NCBI GenBank assembly: GCA_964415255.1
Contig: CAYQAC010000101.1
Span: forward strand, 1 to 19,533
From: JAHBVY01 sp964415255
Lineage (GTDB): Bacteria > Myxococcota_A > Polyangia > Polyangiales > Polyangiaceae
Length of the DNA stretch: 19,533 bases
Direction of reading: 5' to 3'
Part shown: in pieces, positions 15,207 through 19,533 of the stretch
Numbering within the stretch: position 1 is the stretch's first letter
How the letters are laid out: every line of letters begins with the position of its first letter
The notes under the pieces: generated by a model
Told to the model about the DNA's origin: nothing
Database searches by the model: none
What the model saw: the letters and a program-made list of their open reading frames with translations, nothing else
Program-made: the position numbers and the translations under genes

Positions 15207-17068
15207 CCCGGCGCGCACCGTCTCGGCGCACCTGGCTCGTCCTCCTCAGCGTGGTGGCGCTCTTGGCGCTGTGGCTGTCCTGGCCCAGGCCAGCGTCGCC
15301 ACCCGTGCCACCACGCGCGCTGTCGTTTCCGGCGCAGCAGGAGCGGGTGTACACCTTCGAGTACGAGAGCCGCAGCGAGAACCGCGTGCTGACCAGCGCG
15401 CTCCTGCGCGAAGAAGGATCGAGGGACGGCGGGACCGGCTCGGACGCGCTCCGCGGTGATTTCAAGCTGCGCGGTGCGTTGGTGTTGGCCTCCTACGGGC
15501 TGCGCGGGGACAGCTACTTGCTCACCGCGCGGATCGAGGATCTGACGCACGCTGAAGCGCGCGCGCTGGGTCAAGATTTGCTGCCGAGCTTGCAAGAGGC
15601 GCGCGACACCTTCGAGCCGCACCTCGTCGAGCTGCGTATCAAGCCGACGGGAGAGGTCCTGAGCATGCGCTACTCGCAGCAGGCCTCGCGTCTGTACTGC
15701 GGTTGGATGGAGTTGCTGTTGCAGTCGTTTGCGTTCGAGCTGCGCGAGGGCGAGTCATGGAGCCACACGGGGCGCGGACCCGCAGGGACTGGGCTCGTGC
15801 AGTTCGGGCGCGACCCAGAACCACCGTTCGCGATCCGTAAGAAGCGCGCAGCCTACACCCAGTTGGACGCTTGGCCGTTCGACGACCCGCCGCCCCACAC
15901 GGTGACGGGCGAGGCGCGGCTGGTGCTCGATCGCGACGGAAACATCGAGGAGCTTCACGAGCGCGAGACGCTCGTCGCGGGGGACGAGCTGACGAGCCAT
16001 TTCTCGATGCGCGCGAAGCTCACGCTCGAGCGTGCTTTCGTGGGGGAGCCGCCGACCGATCTGCGCGACGCGGCGCCGGGGGAGGTGGGCGAAGAATCCA
16101 AGCGCGCGGAGCTGGAGGAGCGCACGCGCGGCTTCGACATGGAGCAGCTGATCGGGGATCTTCACCTCTTCGTGGCTGCACCGAAGGAGGGCGATCTGCG
16201 CTGGGCGTGGATCGCCGATGGCTACCTGACGTTGCATCCTGAGGAGTGCGCAGTGCTCGCCAAGCGCATGGCAGATTTGGAGACGCCGGTGCGCTCGGCG
16301 GCGATCGATCTGCTCGCTTCGGTCGGGACCAAGGAGGCGCAGGCGGCGTTGGTGGGCGCGTTCTCGGACGGCACCATCGCCAATCCAGCAGAGGGGCCCG
16401 CCGCAGCGCAGCAACGGCTGGAGTACGCGGAGCTCCTACAGAGCCTCGGGCAAATCCAAGAGCCAACGCAGGAGACGGTGCAGTTCTTGGTGACTAGCTA
16501 TCAGCGCGCCAAGCATGAGCACGACCTGCCAGTGCAGGCGGCGGCGGCGATCGCGCTCAGCGGTGTGCTCGCGGGCGTCGCCGAGCCCCAGGCACGCTCG
16601 CTCGCGCGGGTGTTGGCCCTCGATCTGCAAAACGCGACCCACGTGACGCTGCGCCGCGCGCTGATCGACGCGCTCGGTAACGCCGCGACCGAGAGCGAAT
16701 CGATCGTTCGATACGCTGACGATGAGGACGTCCATGTGCGCGTTGCGGTCGCCAACGCCCTGCGCAAAGTCGACGGCCCAAAGGAGCGCGCGACGCTGCT
16801 CACGCTGCTCGCCGATTCAGAGTCCTTCGTGCAGCACAGGGCGATCAGCTCACTCGCTCGGCGGCAGCTGGGCGCAGCCGAGCTCGGCACGATCCGTAAG
16901 CTGGTCGAGGGGGGCACCATCGAGCGCGGTAACTACGAGGTGCTGGTCAACCTGTGCGTGTCGCAGCCGCTCGATCTGGCCGCGCCCCTGCTCCATGCCC
17001 TCAGCGCGCGGGAGGATCTCGACCCCGAGACGCGCGGGAGGATCCATCGAGTGTTGGGCGAGCCGTGA
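15203..17068 (+). CDS. Membrane-anchored protein: lipid-transfer-protein-like N-domain plus HEAT-like repeats
   Basis: A 621-residue protein. Residues 1-28 are a basic start (MTRRAPSRRT) plus one hydrophobic helix, a signal anchor or uncleaved signal. Residues 41-280 are beta-rich. ERVYTFEYESRSENRVL (48-63) and LVELRIKPTGEVLSMRYSQQ (141-160), followed by the amphipathic ASRLYCGWMELLLQSFAFEL, recall the N-terminal barrel of large lipid transfer proteins (vitellogenin/MTP), where a 'y.Y.....' opening strand and a '.f....G.i..iy......' strand precede an N-i-.G-l-..lq helix. Residues 310-615 are helical repeats of HEAT type (TPVRSAAIDLLASVGTKEAQ, VRVAVANALRKVDGPKERAT, HRAISSLARRQLG), the same order as the barrel plus helical superhelix of those proteins. 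The resemblance is by eye and is inference. The GTG start at 15203 overlaps the upstream stop (GTGA). Confidence 0.65.
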   Translation: MTRRAPSRRTWLVLLSVVALLALWLSWPRPASPPVPPRALSFPAQQERVYTFEYESRSENRVLTSALLREEGSRDGGTGSDALRGDFKLRGALVLASYGLRGDSYLLTARIEDLTHAEARALGQDLLPSLQEARDTFEPHLVELRIKPTGEVLSMRYSQQASRLYCGWMELLLQSFAFELREGESWSHTGRGPAGTGLVQFGRDPEPPFAIRKKRAAYTQLDAWPFDDPPPHTVTGEARLVLDRDGNIEELHERETLVAGDELTSHFSMRAKLTLERAFVGEPPTDLRDAAPGEVGEESKRAELEERTRGFDMEQLIGDLHLFVAAPKEGDLRWAWIADGYLTLHPEECAVLAKRMADLETPVRSAAIDLLASVGTKEAQAALVGAFSDGTIANPAEGPAAAQQRLEYAELLQSLGQIQEPTQETVQFLVTSYQRAKHEHDLPVQAAAAIALSGVLAGVAEPQARSLARVLALDLQNATHVTLRRALIDALGNAATESESIVRYADDEDVHVRVAVANALRKVDGPKERATLLTLLADSESFVQHRAISSLARRQLGAAELGTIRKLVEGGTIERGNYEVLVNLCVSQPLDLAAPLLHALSAREDLDPETRGRIHRVLGEP

Positions 17069-17379
17069 GCTGTCACTGCCGCCCGGTGACTGTGTGGCCG
17101 CTCGGCGCCCATGGGCGCTACCAACCCCCCCCAAAAAAAGACACGATCACGGACTTTATGGCGGGTGAGTTCGCGTGCTGTGGCTGGCGCTGAAGGGCGT
17201 GTCACTGACGAAATCGTGGCTGGGGGTGAAGCTGGGACAAGCCCCTGCGCGAGCACGGTCTGGAGATCATTTGTGGGCTCTGTCGCGGGCGCGGCTGGTG
17301 GCACCGTGAAGCTTCCCCGGAGTGGACGGGGGTTGTACGCTGTCGTCGCTGAGCGTGGCACCCTACCTGAAGAACGACG
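17069..17379. other. 311-nt intergenic region
   Basis: It lies between the HEAT-repeat gene and the TPM gene. It holds the palindrome at 17105-17118, a run of eight C and seven A (17125-17139), and an ORF (17111-17383) that I do not accept as a gene. No clear promoter or Shine-Dalgarno for the TPM gene is seen. Confidence 0.6.
17105..17118. promoter_or_regulatory. 14-bp perfect palindrome followed by C8A7
   Basis: GCGCCCATGGGCGC is self-complementary and lies 37 nt after the HEAT gene stop. It is followed by CCCCCCCCAAAAAAA. The A-run is on the wrong strand to make this an intrinsic terminator for the upstream gene, so it could be a rho-type end signal, an operator, or neither. Confidence 0.35.
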
Positions 17380-17997
17380 ATGAGCCGGGTGAAGTTCCGA
17401 GACGACGTGGGGCATGCGCGCATCGAGCGCGCCGTCGCTGACATCGAAGCGCAGACGTGCGCCGAGGTCGTGGTCGCGATTCACCCCGCGAGCGCCGCCT
17501 ACGTGGCGGCTTCCTGGCTGGCGGGGACCGTCCTCGCGGCGGCTTGGCTGCTCCTCTTCCTCTACCACCCGCGGCCGTTCGACTTCACGTTCCTTCCGCT
17601 TGAGATCGCCGGTTGGCATCTCCTCGGCTTCTTCGTGACGCGCGCGCGCCCTGCGCTCAGGCGGGTGCTCACCCGCAAGAAGACGCGCGAGCTTGAGGTG
17701 GATCGTGCCAGCAAAGTTCTATTCGTCGACCTCGGAATCGATAGGACGCGTGCCCGGAGCGGCCTGCTCGTCTTCGTCTCGCTCCTCGAACGCGAAGTGC
17801 GGATCCTGGGCGATGCTGGCGTCCCTCAGCTTGAGGTCATGGCGAGCCTCTCTGTTCGTCTCACGGCCGCCGTCCGGCGTGACGATGTGGAGGCGTTCTG
17901 CCTCGTCCTCGCCGAGCTCGGCGAGGCGCTCACGGTGGCGCTTCCAGTCAGCTCGGATGACGAAGATGAGTTGCCCAACGCTCCGGAGGTGGCATGA
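17380..17997 (+). CDS. TPM-domain membrane protein
   Basis: A 205-residue protein. Residues 10-35 (HARIERAVADIEAQTCAEVV) form the opening helix and strand of a TPM (TLP18.3/Psb32/MOLO-1) domain. This is interrupted by two hydrophobic helices at about 44-62 and 70-87. The domain resumes at 105-190 with ASKVLFVDLGIDRTRARSGL, VFVSLLEREVRILGDAGV and a helical end. TRxRSGLLVFVSLLERxVxILGD is characteristic of this family. Homologues are membrane proteins, some with phosphatase or assembly-factor roles; the function here is unknown. The C-terminal tail is acidic (SSDDEDELP). The stop overlaps the start of the TIM44-like gene (ATGA), so the two are translationally coupled. The ATG at 17380 has a modest purine stretch upstream (GAAGAA). 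Confidence 0.8.
   Translation: MSRVKFRDDVGHARIERAVADIEAQTCAEVVVAIHPASAAYVAASWLAGTVLAAAWLLLFLYHPRPFDFTFLPLEIAGWHLLGFFVTRARPALRRVLTRKKTRELEVDRASKVLFVDLGIDRTRARSGLLVFVSLLEREVRILGDAGVPQLEVMASLSVRLTAAVRRDDVEAFCLVLAELGEALTVALPVSSDDEDELPNAPEVA
17985..17990 (+). promoter_or_regulatory. Shine-Dalgarno GGAGGT for the TIM44-like gene
   Basis: GGAGGT lies inside the end of the TPM gene, 3 nt before the ATG at 17994, and fixes that start. Confidence 0.6.
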
Positions 17998-18143
17998 GAT
18001 CGATCGTACTGGCGCTGCTCCTCATCACGTTGAGCTTCATCGCGACGGATGCTTGGTCCCGCCCGGGTGGGGGACACAGCTTCTCGGGTAGTCAATCGAG
18101 CGGGTCGAACAGCTCGAGCCCGGCTAGCTCACCGCGCTCAAGT

Positions 18144-18374
18144 GGTGACTCGGGCTGGAGCAGCAGCAGCTCGCGTGGTGACTCGGGCTGGAGTAGCAGC
18201 AGCTCGCGTGGTGACTCGGGCTGGAGTAGCAGCAGCTCGCGTGGTGACTCGGGTTGGAGTAGCAGCAGCTCCCATGGTGACTTGGGTCGGAGTAGCAGCA
18301 GCTCGCATGGTGACTTGGGTCGGAGTAGCAGCAGCTCGCATGGAGACTTGGGTTCGAGTAGCAGCAGCTCGAGT
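18144..18374 (+). repeat. 33-bp tandem repeat, seven copies
   Basis: Seven in-frame units encode GDSGWSSSSSR and variants (GDSGWSSSSSH, GDLGRSSSSSH, GDLGSSSSSSS). The first four units are nearly identical at DNA level; the last three share GACTTGGGT. The array is exactly 7 x 33 nt and carries the frame through, so copy number may vary without breaking the gene. Confidence 0.9.
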
Positions 18375-18502
18375 CGTGGTTCGGGCGATCCGGGTCGGCT
18401 CGTTGGTGGCTCAAGCAAGCCGACGGAGCCCTGGGTGTCATCGTTTGAGGAGAGCACGGGCGCTGCGATGTTTCCGGTGGTGATGGGCGGCATCATATAT
18501 GC

Positions 18503-19516
18503 ATCGTGTGGCTCTACATCTTCCTGGGACGGGGTCCGGACCGAAGCTGGACGTCGGGTGTCATCTCGCCGAAGCGGGAGCCCGGGGCCTTGCATCGGTT
18601 ATTTGGAATATCGAAGCGTAACGAGCTGCCCTACGGGGCCTCGTATCGGACATTCGATATATCGAAGCGTGACGAGCTGGCCTACGGGGCCTCGTATCGG
18701 TTACCCGAAACATCGAAGCGTGATGATCCGCTCAAGTTCGCATCGGTGGAAGCTGCGATTGCTGCGCTGCAGGCGGAGGACGAGGGGTTCTCCTTCGTGC
18801 TCTTCGAGGACTTCGCGCACGCGCTGTACGTCGAGGCGCACACGCTTCGTGGTCGTGGCGATGTCGAACGGCTCGCGCCTTACCTCCACGCGAGCGCGCG
18901 CGCGAGCCTGGTTTATCAAGCAGGCCAAGACCTGGTTGGGGCGGTCGAGGACGTCTCGACGATCATCATCGGCTCGATGTACGTCCAAGGGCTGCGTGTG
19001 GACGCAAAGACGCGGAAAATCGAGGTGAAGCTGTGCTTCGTTGCCAACTACACGGAGACCCGCGGTGGTGTCCCTCGGAGCTACTACGCTGAAGAGGCGT
19101 GGACGTTCAGCCGTGAGGCTGGCGTCGTCTCACGACCGCCGGCGCGCTCCCGCGTCATTGATTGCCCTCATTGTGGTGCTCCGCTCGACAAGATCGTCGC
19201 CGGGACCTGCCGCTATTGCGGCGTGGAGTCCGGTGCGGGCAATCACGACTGGTTCGTGACGAGCATTGTCCACGCGCGTACGAAGCGCGGGCCGATGCTC
19301 ACCGGCACCACTGAGGAGGTTGGGACGGATCTCCCGACGGTCATCGCGCGCGATGTCATGATGAAGTACGCGGCCCTAGTCGCGCGAGATCCTGAGTTTG
19401 ATTGGCGCGCCTTCACCCAGCGCGTGGACGCCGTGTTCCATCGGTTCCACGAGACTTGGACCGCCCAAGACCTCACGCGCGGTGTGTGTCAATGGAGTTG
19501 TCTACCCCATTCATGA
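18503..19516 (+). CDS. TIM44-like domains and zinc ribbon (3' part of the frameshifted gene)
   Basis: This second-frame part, read from the presumed shift site, encodes the end of a membrane helix (IVWLYIFLG), a tract of 17-residue repeats, and a TIM44-like domain (ASVEAAIAALQAEDEGFSFV, LFEDFAHALYVEAHTLRGRG, RLAPYLHASARASLVYQ). A four-Cys zinc ribbon follows (CPHCGAPLDKIVAGTCRYCG), then a second TIM44-like segment (FVTSIVHARTKRGP, FDWRAFTQRVDAVFHRFHETWTAQDLTR). In the family this last helix normally continues with a further strand and helix; here it changes after DLTR into GVCQWSCLPHS and stops. The first GTG in this frame is 18506, but the part is not expected to start independently. The domain calls come from visible motifs; the zinc ribbon is the most certain. 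Confidence 0.65.
   Translation: MVWLYIFLGRGPDRSWTSGVISPKREPGALHRLFGISKRNELPYGASYRTFDISKRDELAYGASYRLPETSKRDDPLKFASVEAAIAALQAEDEGFSFVLFEDFAHALYVEAHTLRGRGDVERLAPYLHASARASLVYQAGQDLVGAVEDVSTIIIGSMYVQGLRVDAKTRKIEVKLCFVANYTETRGGVPRSYYAEEAWTFSREAGVVSRPPARSRVIDCPHCGAPLDKIVAGTCRYCGVESGAGNHDWFVTSIVHARTKRGPMLTGTTEEVGTDLPTVIARDVMMKYAALVARDPEFDWRAFTQRVDAVFHRFHETWTAQDLTRGVCQWSCLPHS
18569..18731 (+). repeat. 51-bp imperfect tandem repeat, about 3-4 copies
   Basis: Units of 51 nt (17 codons) recur with period 51: ATCGAAGCGT at 18610, 18661 and 18712. Each encodes a variant of ISKRDELAYGASYR. A first degenerate copy (SPKREPGALHR) is 9 nt shorter. The tract lies between the membrane helix and the first TIM44-like domain. 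Confidence 0.8.
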
Positions 19517-19533
19517 GGATGCTGTCCTAGCGA

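Larger units (their letters stand above)
17994..19516 (+). pseudogene. TIM44-like membrane protein gene, apparently frameshifted
   Basis: The gene begins ATG-AGA at 17994, overlapping the TPM stop as ATGA. In the first frame it encodes a signal peptide (residues 1-20, cleavage near TDA), a Gly/Ser linker, seven copies of an 11-residue repeat (51-127) and the start of a membrane helix (AMFPVVMGGIIY). The helix continues in the -1 frame as IVWLYIFLGRG, and that frame then carries all of the TIM44-like part to TGA at 19514-19516. Adding one base near 18501-18503 would join the two into an uninterrupted helix. No slippery heptamer is present, so a sequencing error or a real mutation is likelier than programmed frameshifting. 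TIM44-like bacterial proteins are envelope proteins of unknown function with this N-terminal layout. The 3' end is also abnormal: see the entry on the 3' part. Confidence 0.65.

Noticed and set aside
17105..17139. Rho-independent terminator after the HEAT-repeat gene
   Set aside because: The palindrome is followed by A, not T, on the coding strand, with a C8 run between.
17111..17383. An ORF of 90 codons whose stop overlaps the TPM gene start (ATGA), as if coupled
   Set aside because: Its ATG is the centre of a palindrome, it runs through C8A7, has no ribosome binding site, and its product has no fold-like features.
18490..18510. Programmed -1 ribosomal frameshift in the TIM44-like gene
   Set aside because: No slippery heptamer is present; the codons ATC-ATA-TAT-GCA-TCG do not allow tandem re-pairing.
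18092..18595. A long minus-strand ORF rich in Leu (repeated PESPRELLLLQ)
   Set aside because: It is the antisense of the Ser-repeat array; the plus strand has the signal peptide, ribosome binding site and coupling to the TPM gene.
18144..18731. CRISPR array
   Set aside because: The 33-bp and 51-bp units are directly adjacent coding repeats without spacers.

Overview
The window looks like part of a draft genome or metagenome-assembled genome of a high-GC delta-proteobacterial lineage, most likely Myxococcota and probably Polyangia. The main reason is the run of secreted lipoproteins, each with a lipobox Cys followed by a long Gly/Ser/Asp/Ala-rich linker, a style typical of that group. High-GC codon use, many GTG starts and a Tat-type lipoprotein agree with this. 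The taxonomic call is inference; there is no rRNA or marker gene here. Three runs of exactly ten N (1993-2002, 12968-12977, 13692-13701) are scaffold gaps and each one breaks a gene.

Layout. 101-5789: surface and secreted proteins, namely an esterase-like lipoprotein (-), a small two-helix membrane protein (+), a lipoprotein ending in a self-processing Hint (intein/hedgehog-type) domain (+, gapped), a beta-propeller-like lipoprotein (-) and an alginate-lyase-like lipoprotein (-). 5896-9033: a 1045-residue PLD nuclease/superfamily II helicase/DUF3427 protein (-), divergent from a DKNYY-repeat protein at 9219-10046 (+). 10154-11514: a Tat-exported lipoprotein with three His-x-His pairs (+), convergent with an unrecognised lipoprotein (-).

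11895-17068 is the most unusual block: a very large secreted Cys-containing protein broken by two gaps, then a 621-residue membrane-anchored protein that overlaps it by GTGA. The second protein has a beta-rich N-terminal half that looks to me like the N-terminal domain of large lipid transfer proteins (vitellogenin/MTP type), followed by HEAT-like helical repeats. 17380-19516 is a second translationally coupled pair (ATGA overlap): a TPM-domain membrane protein and a TIM44-like protein. The TIM44-like gene carries a 33-bp x7 Ser repeat, a 51-bp repeat tract, an apparent single-base frameshift inside a membrane helix, and an abnormal 3' end.

Regulation. Several isolated genes have a TAnnnT-like hexamer exactly 6 nt before the start codon and no Shine-Dalgarno, which suggests leaderless transcripts. 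The large secreted-protein operon has a clear purine-rich ribosome binding site instead. I see no rRNA, tRNA, CRISPR array, complete insertion sequence or integrase.
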